Notes: a model not told the origin generated them from the sequence alone. Positions 1-10,588 are shown, numbered from the stretch's first letter. The stretch: DNA of 64,000 bases from Bartonella krasnovii (GCF_003606345.3 NZ_CP031844.2:434001-498000), one strand, 5' to 3'. Numbers and translations: made by a program.

Positions 1-436
1 TAGCCTCAGGAATAGCATTTGCTGGAGCGGTACATTCAATTTCATGGCGAACAATATTGAGAACACCACCCTTTTTAAGTCCAGGTGCTGTATCTTCATT
101 GAGGAAGTGGACAGGAATATTCACTTCTACAACAGATTTTGCTGAAATGCGTAAGAAATCGACATGGAGAGGAAAGTCACGCACAGGGTCCAATTGGTAA
201 TCTTTTGGCAAGACCATAATTTTTTTCTTGTCGAGGACAATCGTTGCAATGGTGGTCCGAAAGCCACCGGCTTGGATTTTGTAGAAAATCTCTTTATAGG
301 GAACTGTTATTGCCAAAGGAGGTTGTTTTTCACCATAAATGACAGCAGGGATAAGACCGTTGCGGCGAAGTTCACGGGAGGACCCCTTACCAACCCGCTC
401 GCGTTTTTCGGCCTTAAGAGTGTAGCTTTTACTCAT
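1..436 (-). CDS. rplY: 50S ribosomal protein L25/Ctc, C-terminus missing (window edge)
   Basis: Reading the minus strand from the ATG at 436 gives [20 protein letters not shown] and onward through a typical L25/Ctc N-terminal domain that binds 5S rRNA, then the start of the C-terminal CTC domain ([21 protein letters not shown]). The frame is open to base 1, so the gene runs out of the window and only about 145 codons are seen. L25 is part of the 50S central protuberance; alphaproteobacteria usually carry the long two-domain form of about 200 residues, and the reach of this fragment fits that. The gene is divergent from the ATPase that starts at 723. Identification is by eye and is firm. Confidence 0.93.
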   Translation of the reverse strand, partial: MSKSYTLKAEKRERVGKGSSRELRRNGLIPAVIYGEKQPPLAITVPYKEIFYKIQAGGFRTTIATIVLDKKKIMVLPKDYQLDPVRDFPLHVDFLRISAKSVVEVNIPVHFLNEDTAPGLKKGGVLNIVRHEIECTAPANAIPEA

Positions 437-722
437 AATTTAAGTCCTTTTTACATGATTGGAGATCCTTCAAAAACAATAACAGTTTTTGCATGGATAT
501 GAAGATATGCGCTAGAAAACAGCGATTGCTCCATTCTACGCTGCCTCCAAGGGTGTCTACGTAGAAGCTTGTTCTATAATTCAAACTATTCATAGATGCA
601 AGAGTTGTGGGAAAAATCGATGATTTCTACCGTTAAAAAGGAGGAAATGTTACAAATTACTATGCGGATGGAGAATCAACCAATAGGCGCTAATATGTTT
701 AAAATTAAACACTGGAGATGTT

Positions 723-2222
723 ATGAAGGTTGAGATTGCCTTGGGTGAGATGTCAGAGAGTCGTGCTTTGCATAAATCGATGCCAGCGCTTCTTGATTTG
801 GAAGAATTATTGGCGACACGTCTTCTTGTACAAGGTAATTCCGGTTCAGGGAAATCACATCTTTTACGCCGTCTTTTAGAACAAAGTGCTAAGTGGGTGC
901 AGCACTGCGTGATTGATCCAGAAGGCGATTTTATCACTTTGGCCGATAAATTTGGTCATGTTATTGTAGAGGCTCAACGTAGCGAATTAGAATTGACGCG
1001 TATTGCTCATCGCATTCGGCAACATCGGGTTTCGGTGGTATTTAACCTGGAGGGCTTGGATACTGAACAACAGATGCGTGCTGTGGGGGCTTTTCTTGGG
1101 GCACTGTTTGATGTGGAACGTGATTATTGGTATCCTATGCTTGTGGTGGTTGATGAGGCACAATTGTTTGCTCCAACTGCGGCAGGAGAAGTTTCCGATG
1201 AAGCGCGTAAAATTTCTCTGAGTGCTATGACAAATCTTATGTGTCGAGGACGTAAACGGGGACTTGCTGGTGTTATTGCAACACAACGTTTGGCTAAGCT
1301 TGCCAAAAATGTTGCTGCTGAAGCTTCAAATTTTTTAATAGGTCGGACTTTTTTAGATATTGATATGATGCGTGCGGCTGATCTTTTGGGGATGGAGCGT
1401 CGTCAAGCGGAAATGTTTAGAGATCTTGAGCGGGGACATTTTATCGCTTTAGGTCCTGCTTTATCACGACGTCCCTTACCAATTATCATTGGTTCGGTTG
1501 AAACTTTAGCACGCTCTTCTAGCCCTAAATTAATGCCACTTCCAACAGAGCACATAGATGCAAAAGAACTCGTTTTTACGGCTTCACCAGAGGAAATTTT
1601 AACGCCATTTAAACAAATACGAGAGCCTGTGAGAGAAAAATCAATGCACGAGATGTTAGAGGAGGTGGTGCATAAAAAACAAGAGGACTTAGAAGAAAAC
1701 CTAAGTTTATTTCCTGAACTTTCTGATGTTGAGCGAGAGTGTCAAGCAGAACATGTTATTCGAGAAATTCTTGAGGATCCTGAGGCTTTTTATCGTTCAA
1801 CAGCAGTGCTTTATCAAGATTTTTCAGTTCGTTGCCGTATCCATGGTATGTCTAAAGTTCCTTTTAATCTTTCACAATTTCGGCGTAAATTGGCGATTGC
1901 TCAAGCTTTTGTCGATGAACAAACAGCTGTAAGTGAACATTGGAAACATATTTTGCAGATATCAGAAAGTTTGGAAGATGATGTTCAAGGAGTCTTCTTG
2001 AATGTGGCACAGGCCGCATTGGGCGGAAAGCCATGCCCATCCGATGCATTTTTAGCCCGTCTTTATGGAACACACTCTTTAAGCCGTGCACGTCGGCTTT
2101 TAACCTATTTTGAAGAGCGCGGACTCATTGTTATTCATACACATTTTAGTGGTCAACGCATCGTTGCATTTCCTGATCTTGGTGTCGAAACGGCACCAGG
2201 AGATCCTAAAGCACCACTTTAA
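723..2222 (+). CDS. HerA-like/DUF87 P-loop ATPase
   Basis: A 499-residue ATPase of the HerA/FtsK superfamily. The Walker A motif GNSGSGKSH lies at residues 38-46 and the Walker B motif LVVVDEAQ at about 140-147; the segment [10 protein letters not shown] (61-70) is typical of DUF87 proteins. The C-terminal 200 residues resemble no domain I can name with confidence. The start is supported by GGAG eight bases before the ATG. HerA proteins are hexameric DNA translocases, often paired with NurA nuclease in archaea or with other effectors in phage-defence operons. No such partner is adjacent here: the neighbours are rplY and prs, and the stop overlaps the convergent prs stop by four bases. A role in DNA processing is inference from family only. 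Confidence 0.75.
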   Translation: MKVEIALGEMSESRALHKSMPALLDLEELLATRLLVQGNSGSGKSHLLRRLLEQSAKWVQHCVIDPEGDFITLADKFGHVIVEAQRSELELTRIAHRIRQHRVSVVFNLEGLDTEQQMRAVGAFLGALFDVERDYWYPMLVVVDEAQLFAPTAAGEVSDEARKISLSAMTNLMCRGRKRGLAGVIATQRLAKLAKNVAAEASNFLIGRTFLDIDMMRAADLLGMERRQAEMFRDLERGHFIALGPALSRRPLPIIIGSVETLARSSSPKLMPLPTEHIDAKELVFTASPEEILTPFKQIREPVREKSMHEMLEEVVHKKQEDLEENLSLFPELSDVERECQAEHVIREILEDPEAFYRSTAVLYQDFSVRCRIHGMSKVPFNLSQFRRKLAIAQAFVDEQTAVSEHWKHILQISESLEDDVQGVFLNVAQAALGGKPCPSDAFLARLYGTHSLSRARRLLTYFEERGLIVIHTHFSGQRIVAFPDLGVETAPGDPKAPL

Positions 2223-3151
2223 CCGAATAAACTTGAGACAGATTGTTCTGCTGCTGTTCTAGCGATTGCTTCGCCAATCAGGTCGGAAATCGGCAGAACG
2301 CGAATATTATGGGCTTTTTCAATGGCCCCTGTTGGCATAATCGAATCTGTAATAACCAATTCTTTCATCTCTGAGTTAGTAATACGCTCAATAGCATTTC
2401 CAGAAAGAACACCATGCGTGATGTAAGCCGTAACACTATTGGCACCGTGTTTTAGGAGAGCACTTGCTGCATTGCATAGAGTTCCACCAGAATCAACAAT
2501 ATCATCAAGCAAAAGACAATCTTTTCCAGAGACATCTCCGATGATATTCATAACTTCTGATTCACCAGGACGTTCGCGACGTTTATCAACAATAGCCAGC
2601 AAACTATTTAAGCGCTTGGCAAGTGAGCGGGCGCGTACCACCCCTCCAACATCAGGTGAAACAACAATAACATTTTCAAGCGAGTAATGCATTTTGACAT
2701 CGCGAGAAATAACCGGAACAGCATAGAGATTATCTGTGGGAATATCAAAAAAACCTTGAATTTGTCCGGCATGAAGATCCAATGTTAAAACACGGTGGGC
2801 TCCTGCTTCGGTAATCAAGTTGGCAACAAGTTTTGCGGAAATGGGGGTGCGTGGTCCAGGTTTACGGTCTTGGCGTGCGTAACCAAAATAGGGGATGACG
2901 GCTGTAATACGACGCGCAGAAGAGCGGCGAAGCGCATCAATCATAATGAGCAGTTCCATCAAATGATCGTTGGCTGGATAGGATGTGGATTGTAAAACAA
3001 ACACATCTTGTCCACGGACATTTTCATGTAATTCTACAAAAATTTCTTGATCAGCAAAGCGTTTCACGGTTGCTTTGCCTAAGGGAATGCTTAAATAATT
3101 TGTAACATCTTCAGCAAGGCGTGGATTAGAATTGCCGCAGAAAAGCTTCAT
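2219..3151 (-). CDS. prs: Ribose-phosphate pyrophosphokinase
   Basis: Makes PRPP from ribose 5-phosphate and ATP, feeding purine, pyrimidine, histidine and NAD synthesis. The 310-residue length is standard for class I enzymes. Visible signatures are the N-terminal [16 protein letters not shown], the [11 protein letters not shown] segment, the [13 protein letters not shown] flexible-loop region and the PRPP-binding loop [15 protein letters not shown]. The gene converges on the HerA-like ATPase and their stops overlap by four bases. The 392-bp spacer upstream must carry its promoter. pyrE, a PRPP consumer, is also in this window but 57 kb away. Identification is secure. Confidence 0.97.
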   Translation of the reverse strand: MKLFCGNSNPRLAEDVTNYLSIPLGKATVKRFADQEIFVELHENVRGQDVFVLQSTSYPANDHLMELLIMIDALRRSSARRITAVIPYFGYARQDRKPGPRTPISAKLVANLITEAGAHRVLTLDLHAGQIQGFFDIPTDNLYAVPVISRDVKMHYSLENVIVVSPDVGGVVRARSLAKRLNSLLAIVDKRRERPGESEVMNIIGDVSGKDCLLLDDIVDSGGTLCNAASALLKHGANSVTAYITHGVLSGNAIERITNSEMKELVITDSIMPTGAIEKAHNIRVLPISDLIGEAIARTAAEQSVSSLFG

Positions 3152-3543
3152 AGTGGAACCTCTGAGTCGTCATGGTAGAGTATGATAAGTTTTTTTAACT
3201 TCTTATTATCAGATTGCAAGGATAACAATTACAAAAACGTTACAATTTTATCTTTTCTTATTAAAGAGCTTCTGTGTTTTATTTTTTCTTTTACTCTATA
3301 AAACAATGCGGATATGGTTTTCTGTATAAAAAGAATAAAGCAAAGTTCATGTTTAAAAATTGTTTTGAATTTAGCCATCCAGGCAAATTTTTGAGAATAA
3401 GAATAGTTAGCCCCTTCATACTTTGTTTGTTAAGAAAATATTTTTGATAAAAAGCACAATGTTTGAGAGTGTTTCTTGTTTCACTGTAAGCAAAAATTTT
3501 ATTTTGCAGTTTTGCTATTCTCTTTAGATGAAAAAGCCCTATT
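3152..3543. other. Spacer between pgeF and prs
   Basis: AT-rich 392-bp spacer. It must hold the prs promoter on the minus strand. I see no credible ORF, RNA gene or strong terminator here. A weak GATGAAA/TTTCATC inverted repeat overlaps the pgeF stop but has no T-run. Confidence 0.5.
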
Positions 3544-4320
3544 TCATCTCGTCAACATAATCGCAGAAAATTGTCGTCCATCATCCGGTTCATTTCGGAG
3601 TGTTGCACGCCGATAGGAGAAAAAACGCTGTTCATCTTGGTAGGTGCAAAGTTCTAAACAAGAAGCACTAACCCCTGCTTCTTTGAGTTGATTGAGAATG
3701 AATGCCCACAGGTTAAAGTGAAAGTGATTAACTTTATCTGTTTTTAAAAAATATTTTTGAAATTTACTCTCGCACTCAATAAATTGTTGGTAAAATTCGT
3801 CTGTGACTTCGTAGTGGCAAGGGCCAATACAAGGACCAAGAACTGCTGTTATTGATTGTCTTTTGGCTCCTTGTTTTTCCATAACAGTAATTGTTTTTTC
3901 TATAATTCCCTTTAAGCTTCCTTGCCAGCCTGCATGGACTGCAGCGATGACACCGGCTTGTGGATCAGCCAATAAAACGGGACCACAATCTGCTGTAAGA
4001 ATGCCGATGACGAGTCCTGGCACGGTGGTAATGAGAGCATCTGCTTTGGGAACTTCACCCATAAAAGGTTGATTCACTACGATAACTTCAGAGGAGTGTA
4101 TTTGATTGACAGTGATTAAATTTTGTACCTCAACACTAAAATAATCAGCGATCAAAAGGTAATTTTGCGCAGATTGATCATTTAAATTTTGTCCAACATG
4201 AAGACTTGGAAAGAGACTTTTTGAAATACCGCATTGACGTGTGAAAAAACCATGTTTTATCCCGTGTATGTGTAAGGCAGAAAGCTCTTTCGCAAGGATA
4301 GGGGGTGAGGTAGGCTTCAT
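3544..4320 (-). CDS. pgeF: Peptidoglycan editing factor / YfiH-type purine nucleoside phosphorylase
   Basis: A 258-residue member of the YfiH/PgeF (DUF152, 'multicopper polyphenol oxidase') family. Members have purine nucleoside phosphorylase and adenosine deaminase-like activity, and E. coli PgeF also keeps wrong amino acids out of peptidoglycan precursors. Characteristic motifs are HGFFTRQCGIS near the N-terminus, ILTADCGPVLLAD, AVHAGWQGSLKGI and GPCIGPCHYEV, which together hold the metal-binding His and Cys residues. The C-terminal FFSYRRATLRNEPDDGRQFSAIML is also typical. It lies 80 bp downstream of the methyltransferase and lgt genes on the same strand, an order (lgt, MidA-like, pgeF) common in Rhizobiales, so the three are probably one operon. 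Confidence 0.92.
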   Translation of the reverse strand: MKPTSPPILAKELSALHIHGIKHGFFTRQCGISKSLFPSLHVGQNLNDQSAQNYLLIADYFSVEVQNLITVNQIHSSEVIVVNQPFMGEVPKADALITTVPGLVIGILTADCGPVLLADPQAGVIAAVHAGWQGSLKGIIEKTITVMEKQGAKRQSITAVLGPCIGPCHYEVTDEFYQQFIECESKFQKYFLKTDKVNHFHFNLWAFILNQLKEAGVSASCLELCTYQDEQRFFSYRRATLRNEPDDGRQFSAIMLTR

Positions 4321-4399
4321 TAAATTTCCTCATAAAAATGGTTATTTTCAAAGAGAGAATGGTGTGTGAAATGCGCGTATTTGTCAATATTTTTGATCA

Positions 4400-5479
4400 T
4401 CAAAATCTGGGAGGTACAGGTATGTTTTTATCACTCATATGTAAAACTTTAAATAATTTGCCCATTTGATCTGGGCCAGCTAATCGCTCGACATCTTGGC
4501 GAATTTTATCTTGCAATGGAGCATTTTTATTCGCCCCAAGCTGTTGTGCGCGTTCTAGAAGTCCCATTTTTAAAAGAAAGTCTCCTTGTTCTAAGATTTC
4601 AATAAAACAGCCTTGTTCAAGGGCTATATCCTTTAAAAAGGAAAAATCTACATGAGATGTTAAATCATGTTGACCTGGAGCATCAAAAATATCACGGAAT
4701 TTATGTTTTGAGAGTGCTTGTAGTGTATCGCCAAAAGCAAGCTCACGAGCACCATAATCAATAAGCAAAGCAGAACCTGTTACTTGCATTAAATGGTTGC
4801 TAAGTTGTTGCACGAATTGATGTCGTGAGGGCGCATGTTCAAAAATTGTTCCATCAGGCATTCCAGAGCAATAGGATTGTAGACAAGAAGAGGGTAGTCT
4901 ACGCGGGGCAGCAATAAAGATAAAATCTCCATCTTGATTGACTGTAATGCGGCGTTCTCTCCATTCTCCATCGATTTTAATGTATTGATTGACGGGGAGC
5001 GTATCCAAAAACTCATTGGCAATGAAAAAAAGTGCGTTTGAAGGGATTTGATTAAAATTTTCAATGATATGAATTTGTTTTTGATAAGGAGCAAGAGATT
5101 TTTTTTGTTCTTTGGCGAGCTTTTCACTTATTTCAATAAGGAAAACTCCGGCAGAATTAAATGCAGTTGAGGATAATTTTTGCATGGTTCGCAAAATATC
5201 ACTCATTAAAGTTCCGCGTCCTGGACCTATTTCTGCAACAATAAAAGGGTGAGGACAACCATGAGCTTTCCAGCTTGCGAGAAGCCAAATGCCTATCATT
5301 TCTCCAAATAATTGGCTTATTTCAGGGGCTGTTATAAAATCACCAGCGCTTCCAAAGGGTGTTTGTGTCCGATAATAGCCAAATTGAGGGTCTGTGAGTG
5401 TTAGCGTCATATATTGACTGACAGAAATTGGGCCATGAAGCGCAATAATTTTCTTAATTTTTTCTTTCAGGGTTGCCAT
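4400..5479 (-). CDS. SAM-dependent methyltransferase of the NDUFAF7/MidA family (DUF185)
   Basis: A 359-residue protein of the family that includes mitochondrial NDUFAF7, which dimethylates an arginine of a complex I subunit. The N-terminus reads [20 protein letters not shown], followed by [20 protein letters not shown] and the SAM-binding segment [17 protein letters not shown], all standard for the family. [10 protein letters not shown] and LLIDYG are further family motifs. The start overlaps the end of lgt by 26 bp, which indicates translational coupling. A role in complex I assembly is inferred from the mitochondrial homologue; the bacterial substrate is not evident from this sequence. Confidence 0.88.
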   Translation of the reverse strand: MATLKEKIKKIIALHGPISVSQYMTLTLTDPQFGYYRTQTPFGSAGDFITAPEISQLFGEMIGIWLLASWKAHGCPHPFIVAEIGPGRGTLMSDILRTMQKLSSTAFNSAGVFLIEISEKLAKEQKKSLAPYQKQIHIIENFNQIPSNALFFIANEFLDTLPVNQYIKIDGEWRERRITVNQDGDFIFIAAPRRLPSSCLQSYCSGMPDGTIFEHAPSRHQFVQQLSNHLMQVTGSALLIDYGARELAFGDTLQALSKHKFRDIFDAPGQHDLTSHVDFSFLKDIALEQGCFIEILEQGDFLLKMGLLERAQQLGANKNAPLQDKIRQDVERLAGPDQMGKLFKVLHMSDKNIPVPPRF

Positions 5480-6332
5480 TTTTGCTAGATTTGTCTTTAA
5501 AAGCTTGAAGGAGGAGATACCCCCCTAAAAGGAACATAGGAAGGGATAAAGCCATACCATAGGTAAAACCAGTAGAATGAAAAAGGGTGGAAAACCATTC
5601 TGGATCTTCTTGGGGAGCACGATAAATTTCTGAGATGCTACGTGCTATTGCATAACCTATAATAAATATTCCTGATACAGCGCCAGAGCGTTTTAATGCT
5701 TTGAAAGCAAAAATAACAATGAAGAGAATGATGAAAAGAAGGAATCCCTCCATAAATGCTTCGTAAAGTTGGCTTGGATGGCGGGGTAAATAGTCAGGAT
5801 CTAAGGGAAAACAAACGGCCCAAGGTTGTGTTGTAACGTTTCCCCATAATTCTTGGTTAATGAAATTGCATATCCTTACAATACCGATACCGATAGGTGC
5901 TCCGGCAGCAATTATATCAAACATTTCTCGTATATTGATGTTATTTTTACGGGCGAACAAAATCATTGCAATTGTAATGCCAATGAGACCACCATGAAAG
6001 GACATCCCTCCATCCCACACTGCGATGATAGCACTTGGATGGCTAAAATAATAAATGGGATCCCATACAAGAACTTGTCCTAAGCGCCCACCAACAACGA
6101 CACTGATAGCAGACCAAACAACAAAGTCTCCTATCTTCTCTTTATTCATAGGAGGGTGGTTTTTATGCCATAGAGACGGTTTTTTTAATAATTTTTGCGC
6201 ATACCACCAAGCAAAAAGAATACCCACAACATAACCAAGCCCATACCAATGGAGAGAAAGGGGACCTAAACGGACAATTACCGGATTGATAAAATCTGGA
6301 AAGGCAATGGCTGGACAGACAAGATTGTTCAT
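5454..6332 (-). CDS. lgt: Prolipoprotein diacylglyceryl transferase
   Basis: Inner-membrane enzyme that moves diacylglycerol from phosphatidylglycerol to the lipobox cysteine of prolipoproteins, the first step of lipoprotein maturation. The 292 residues form about seven hydrophobic segments. Family motifs are [24 protein letters not shown], the [10 protein letters not shown] loop with the key His, and [12 protein letters not shown]. In that last motif the usual RIGNFIN glycine is cysteine, while Arg and Asn are kept, so activity is likely preserved. It is the first gene of an apparent operon with the MidA-type methyltransferase and pgeF. Confidence 0.96.
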   Translation of the reverse strand: MNNLVCPAIAFPDFINPVIVRLGPLSLHWYGLGYVVGILFAWWYAQKLLKKPSLWHKNHPPMNKEKIGDFVVWSAISVVVGGRLGQVLVWDPIYYFSHPSAIIAVWDGGMSFHGGLIGITIAMILFARKNNINIREMFDIIAAGAPIGIGIVRICNFINQELWGNVTTQPWAVCFPLDPDYLPRHPSQLYEAFMEGFLLFIILFIVIFAFKALKRSGAVSGIFIIGYAIARSISEIYRAPQEDPEWFSTLFHSTGFTYGMALSLPMFLLGGYLLLQAFKDKSSKNGNPERKN

Positions 6333-6544
6333 GAATTAAGCACTTTACATTATATAAGATGGATATGAAGTGACTCTGATGGTCAGAAATGACAGATGAA
6401 TGCACAATGGTCAAGTCAGGAAGGGGAATAGATTTTTGCTCATCGTGGTAAAAAATAGGATAAAAGGAACAAATTACAGTATCTAAATGTTATGAGAATA
6501 CGCTATAATGCGTGTGTTAATATTAAAATTTAAGGAAAAATGTT

Positions 6545-6823
6545 ATGCGTAATGGATCAAACCGTATTCTTGATGAATTAGCAAAATTAGCAACAGATGC
6601 TGCTGACGTTGCGCAAGGTATACGACGTGAAGCTGGAACAGCTTTTCGTGTGCAGGCTGAAAAGATAGCCAACAAGCTTGATCTTGTTTCACGTGAAGAA
6701 TTTGAGACCTTTAAGGAGATGGTGCTGAAAATCCATGCTGATAATGCTGATTTGAAAAAGCGTCTTGATGATTTAGAAAAAGATGATTTGGAAAAAAATA
6801 AGACACGAAAAAAAGAAAAATAG
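6545..6823 (+). CDS. UbiK-like accessory factor (BMFP domain, YqiC family)
   Basis: A 92-residue protein. Its N-terminal half (RILDELAKLATDAADVAQGI) is an amphipathic helix and its C-terminal half (about residues 50-80, REEFETFKEMVLKIHADNAD) is a predicted trimeric coiled coil ending in a charged tail. This is the BMFP/YqiC architecture; in gammaproteobacteria the family (UbiK) binds membranes and helps aerobic ubiquinone synthesis. A GGA motif in AAGGAAAAATGTTATG supports the start. It is divergent from lgt, as in many Rhizobiales. The family assignment is good; the ubiquinone role is transferred from E. coli and Salmonella. Confidence 0.85.
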   Translation: MRNGSNRILDELAKLATDAADVAQGIRREAGTAFRVQAEKIANKLDLVSREEFETFKEMVLKIHADNADLKKRLDDLEKDDLEKNKTRKKEK

Positions 6824-7194
6824 TTTCTCTAAAAAAACTTTTAAAAAATATCCCCAATTTTTCAATGGGATGTTTGAAACTAAAAAATGCTTAATCTTGA
6901 GTCTGTTAGAGCGGAGCATTTATTTATTTTAAAATTTTTTTTGGGTAAAATGCATTTTTTTGAATCATGGGGGCTGGCGCTATGAATTTGTATCAATACA
7001 CTGAAAAAACTTGATGATTCGTTTTATGATTATCAGGTTGCCCTAAAGAGCATGATTGTGTTCTGGGGGGGTGTGGTTTTGATGTTTTTAATGTGTATTT
7101 GTTTGGTGTAAAAGTTCTGATTGTGACAAAATATTGTTACAACTTAAGCGGTTTATATTTTGTTGACAATGTTTTAAGATGATTGAGGATTGTG
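6824..7194. other. Spacer between ubiK-like gene and ybjN-like gene
   Basis: 371 bp without a convincing gene. A 5-bp ATCCC/GGGAT inverted repeat near 6850-6872 follows the ubiK-like gene but lacks a T-run. TTGACA near 7162 could be a -35 element for the ybjN-like gene. Otherwise I see nothing. Confidence 0.4.
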
Positions 7195-7695
7195 ATGAGG
7201 CTTGCATTTTGCGCCACAAAAAGAAAAGAGCATCCTGTTGACTTTATCGAACAGATTGCCTGTGAATATGATTGGTCGTTTGAGCGGGATGCCCAAGATG
7301 AAATTAGCGTTTGTGTGGAAGGAAAACGGGCAAATTATCGTCTTGCTTTTTCATGGATGGAAGAGCAGGAAGCGTTGCATTTGGCTTGTTCATTTGAGCT
7401 TTCTATTGAAAATGCTCGAACAGCTGAAATACAACGCTTATTGCTTGCGATTAATGAAAAGTTGTTGTTGGGACATTTTGATTACTGGCAGAGGAATAAT
7501 TCGATTATTTATCGGCAAGGTCTCCTTTTGGCTGGTGGAGCGCATCCATCCCATATACAGGTTGAAACATTGTTGATACACGCTTTGAAAGCCTGTGAAA
7601 GCCATTATGTTGCTTTTCAGATGGTAGCTTTATCGGGAGAAAGCGCTTATAAGGCACTGCAATACACTTTGTTTGAAACTGTAGGGAATGCTTAA
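7195..7695 (+). CDS. YbjN domain-containing protein
   Basis: A protein of 166 residues in the YbjN (DUF1790) family, widespread in Rhizobiales and of unknown biochemical role; its fold resembles type III secretion chaperones. The central segments WSFERDAQDEISVCVEGK, EALHLACSFEL, RLLLAINEKLLLGHFDYW and RQGLLLAGG and the ending LFETVGNA match what I know of alphaproteobacterial members. I prefer the ATG at 7195, preceded at good spacing by GAGG, over the TTG at 7183. It is convergent with the histidine kinase downstream. No function can be read from context. Confidence 0.8.
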   Translation: MRLAFCATKRKEHPVDFIEQIACEYDWSFERDAQDEISVCVEGKRANYRLAFSWMEEQEALHLACSFELSIENARTAEIQRLLLAINEKLLLGHFDYWQRNNSIIYRQGLLLAGGAHPSHIQVETLLIHALKACESHYVAFQMVALSGESAYKALQYTLFETVGNA

Positions 7696-7741
7696 AATAT
7701 CAAGTCTGTTATTGTTTATAGACGGTTTGCTGAAAGATTGC

Positions 7742-9097
7742 TCATAGGGGGATATCAATAATAGCACGTAAGCCCCCTAGAGGGCTGTCATCTAATTGAA
7801 TATTGCCTCCGTGGCTGCGCGCTATGTCTTGGGCAATAGAAAGGCCCAGTCCCGTTCCGCTTGCATCTTGGTTTCTTGCTTTATCAATTCTGAAGAATGG
7901 CTTAAAAACTTTTATACGCATATCTTTATGAATTCCAGGTCCATTATCATCGATGATCAATATAAAGGATTCTTTTTGAGAGTTGGCTGTCAGTTTAATG
8001 GTGTTGGCGTAATAAAATGCATTTGAGACGAGATTGCTGACCAAGCGTGTGAAAGCACGAGGGCGTACTTGTATTTGTGTAGGCCCTTCAATGGTATAAG
8101 AAAATTGACGTTTGTGAAGATGTGCATCGGTGGAAAATTTTTGCATGAGAGTGCTCAAATCAAAGGTTGTAACACTTTCATTTTTTTCACCACGGGCGAA
8201 AGCAAGATAATCTTCTAACATGTTTTGCATGTCGCTTACATCTTGCTCAAGGGGTTTCATATCAAAGTCAGTATTTGCTAGGGCGAGCTGAAGTTTAAAA
8301 CGTGTGAGAATTGTTCTTAAATCATGGCTTACGCCTGAAAGCATCATGGTACGTTGTTCAATTTGGCGTTCAATGCGTTCACGCATGCGTAAAAAAGCAA
8401 TGCCAGCACGACGAACTTCATCAGCTCCTTGTGGTTGAAATCCTTCAGGTAAAGGACGACCACGTCCAAAACTTTCTGCTGCCTCAGCCAATTGTTGAAT
8501 TGGCTTGATTTGGTTGCGCAGAAAATAAATCGCTATCAGCAGTAAAAAAAGAGCTGTTCCGACCATCCAGCTTAAAAAAATCGCAGTATTGGAAGCATAG
8601 GCTTGGCTACGTGGTGCAAACACGCGTAAGATAGCATGACCAAGGTGGATACGGATTTCAACAAGATCAGAATCGCCTACTGTATCAATCCAGAAGGGGC
8701 GATTAATTTGACGGGTGATTTCTTCACTGAGAAAATAATCTAGAATTGCAAAAAATGGTTTTGGTCCTGGTGGAGGAAGAGGGGTAGGAGGGAGAAGAGC
8801 CATGTTTAATCCCATACGTTGTTGTGCAATGCGTTTGATGTCCTCGTAGTTATCTTGTTGCGGATATGTTTCAATGATATCAATAATAGCGGAAATATCA
8901 TGGACAACAGCGGTAGAAAGGCGTTCGGTCACCATTTGCCAGTGGCGCTCCATAAAAACATAAGCAATCACTGTTTGTAGAAGGACCATAGGGGCAATAA
9001 TAATGATCAAAGAGCGGGCATAAAGCCGTTTTGGCATTTTCTTTGTCAGCCAGCGGATAAATTTTCTTGCAGCTATGATCATGCTATGCTTGTTCAA
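7742..9097 (-). CDS. EnvZ-type sensor histidine kinase
   Basis: A 451-residue membrane kinase. Transmembrane segments lie at about residues 29-49 and 172-193, enclosing a periplasmic sensor region of about 120 residues with a proline-rich stretch (LLPPTPLPPPGPKP). A HAMP domain follows (about 193-246), then the HisKA motif GVSHDLRTILTR with phospho-acceptor His258, and an ATPase domain with an N-box (NLVSNAFYYA), DDNGPGI and GTGLGLSIAQDIARSHGG. It overlaps the upstream response regulator by 14 bp, so the two are co-translated partners. In rhizobia this pair is an OmpR/EnvZ-like system; the signal is unknown. Confidence 0.92.
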   Translation of the reverse strand: MNKHSMIIAARKFIRWLTKKMPKRLYARSLIIIIAPMVLLQTVIAYVFMERHWQMVTERLSTAVVHDISAIIDIIETYPQQDNYEDIKRIAQQRMGLNMALLPPTPLPPPGPKPFFAILDYFLSEEITRQINRPFWIDTVGDSDLVEIRIHLGHAILRVFAPRSQAYASNTAIFLSWMVGTALFLLLIAIYFLRNQIKPIQQLAEAAESFGRGRPLPEGFQPQGADEVRRAGIAFLRMRERIERQIEQRTMMLSGVSHDLRTILTRFKLQLALANTDFDMKPLEQDVSDMQNMLEDYLAFARGEKNESVTTFDLSTLMQKFSTDAHLHKRQFSYTIEGPTQIQVRPRAFTRLVSNLVSNAFYYANTIKLTANSQKESFILIIDDNGPGIHKDMRIKVFKPFFRIDKARNQDASGTGLGLSIAQDIARSHGGNIQLDDSPLGGLRAIIDIPL

Positions 9098-9794
9098 TGG
9101 AAAGTTTATAACCTACTCCTCGTACGGTTTGGAGCCATATTGGGAGTGCTGGATTTTCTTCGATCTTACGGCGAAGGCGGTTGATTTGTACATCAATTGC
9201 ACGTTCGCTAATATTTTTATCATCCATTGCAAATTTATGGCGTGGAATGATATCTCCTGCATTTTCAGCAAAAATAACCATCATTTTTTGTTCGTTATCT
9301 GTCAATTTAATAACTTCTCCTCCTTTCTTGAGTTCGCGCCGCGCAATGGAAAAGATATATGGTCCAAAAATAATCTGCTCGATTTTCGGCTGGTTTAGTG
9401 GAAAACCACGTCGTAAAATGGCATGAATGCGAAGGAGAAGTTCACGAGGATCAAATGGCTTAGCAAGATAATCATCGGCGCCTGCTTCTAAGCCATGGAT
9501 GCGGTTATCTGTTTCTGATAAAGCTGTGAGCATGAGGATAGGAACGTCTCTTGTTTGACGAAGTGCGTAAGTGAAATCAATACCATTTTGTCCAGGCATC
9601 ATGACGTCAACGATAAGAAGATCAAAATCTAAACTTGCAAGTTGCCGTTTTGCTTCATCAGCATTAGCCGAAACTGAAACACGAAACCCATTTTTAATAA
9701 GAAATTGCAATAAAAGATTGCGAATGCGGGTGTCATCATCGATCACAAGAAGGTGAGGAGCATCATCACACAGAACTTGAATATGATCAGTCAT
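9084..9794 (-). CDS. OmpR/PhoB-family response regulator
   Basis: A 236-residue regulator with an N-terminal receiver domain (acidic pocket DDD at about 19-21, phospho-acceptor Asp63 in LLIVDVMMPG, conserved Lys in YLAKPFDPRE) and a C-terminal winged-helix domain (DNEQKMMVIFAENAGDIIPR, RAIDVQINRLRRKIEENP, QTVRGVGYKL). Phosphorylation by the overlapping kinase should switch DNA binding. The pair is divergent from the metallo-hydrolase at 9938. It resembles the PetR/OmpR-like regulators of alphaproteobacteria, but I cannot assign a regulon from this window. Confidence 0.93.
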   Translation of the reverse strand: MTDHIQVLCDDAPHLLVIDDDTRIRNLLLQFLIKNGFRVSVSANADEAKRQLASLDFDLLIVDVMMPGQNGIDFTYALRQTRDVPILMLTALSETDNRIHGLEAGADDYLAKPFDPRELLLRIHAILRRGFPLNQPKIEQIIFGPYIFSIARRELKKGGEVIKLTDNEQKMMVIFAENAGDIIPRHKFAMDDKNISERAIDVQINRLRRKIEENPALPIWLQTVRGVGYKLSIEQA

Positions 9795-9937
9795 TCTTCA
9801 AAACCTTAACAAAAAAATTGCATTTTTACAAAGTCTAAGTTTACATAAGTTGCATAAAGCTGTCGAGCAAGCTATTTTAATAAAGAAGACAATGCTCCTT
9901 CAGAAGCTTAGAAAAATTTTACTTTGAAAAGGATATC

Positions 9938-10588
9938 ATGAGCAATTTTAGTACACATATTATTCCGGTTACACCTTTTCAACAAAATTGCACTTTGCTT
10001 TTTGATAATGAAAAAAAAGTGGGGGTTTTAGTGGATCCTGGTGGTGATTGGCCTCAAATTCAAAAAGTCATCCAAAAGATAGGGGTTGTCGTTGAAGCTA
10101 TTTGGATAACACACGGGCATTTTGATCATGTGGGAGCAGCAATGCAAGCAAAAGAAGCTCTTGGTGTTAAAATTATCGGTTCACATCAGGCTGATAAGCC
10201 CGTGATGGATGCGGCGTGTGAGAGTGCAAAAAACTATGGCATTCCTGATGCGCGCAGTTGTGTGCCCGATCAATGGTTAGAAGATGGCGATAGCCTTGAT
10301 TTTGCTGGACATGTATTTAATGTTTTTCACACACCGGGACATTCACCTGGTCATGTCATTTATTTCAATGAAAAACAGCGTTTTGCTCTATTGGGTGATG
10401 TGCTTTTTCGTGGTTCTATTGGACGTACGGACTTTCCCTTTTGTTCTCATAACGCGTTAATGAAATCACTTCGAGAAAAAGTTTTGCCTTTAGGCGATGA
10501 TGTCCGTTTTATCTGTGGGCATGGACCAGGAAGTAACTTAGGTTATGAGCGCCAGTGGAATCCCTTCCTTCAAGAATTCAATGCATAA
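9938..10588 (+). CDS. MBL-fold hydrolase, glyoxalase II-like (GloC/YcbL type)
   Basis: A 216-residue metallo-beta-lactamase-fold enzyme. The metal-binding signature HGHFDH occurs in WITHGHFDHVGA, with further ligands in HTPGHSPGHV, the aspartate of ALLGDVLFRGSIGRTDFP and the histidine of FICGHGPGSNLGYER. This matches the single-domain hydroxyacylglutathione hydrolase subgroup (GloC/YcbL), which lacks the extra C-terminal domain of classical GloB. The likely reaction is hydrolysis of S-lactoylglutathione or a similar thioester in the cytoplasm. The gene is followed immediately by a strong hairpin, so it appears to be a single-gene transcript. Confidence 0.85.
   Translation: MSNFSTHIIPVTPFQQNCTLLFDNEKKVGVLVDPGGDWPQIQKVIQKIGVVVEAIWITHGHFDHVGAAMQAKEALGVKIIGSHQADKPVMDAACESAKNYGIPDARSCVPDQWLEDGDSLDFAGHVFNVFHTPGHSPGHVIYFNEKQRFALLGDVLFRGSIGRTDFPFCSHNALMKSLREKVLPLGDDVRFICGHGPGSNLGYERQWNPFLQEFNA

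Noticed and set aside
6850..6872. ATCCC/GGGAT inverted repeat after the ubiK-like gene
   Set aside because: Only five pairs, a long loop and no T-run; not convincing as a terminator.
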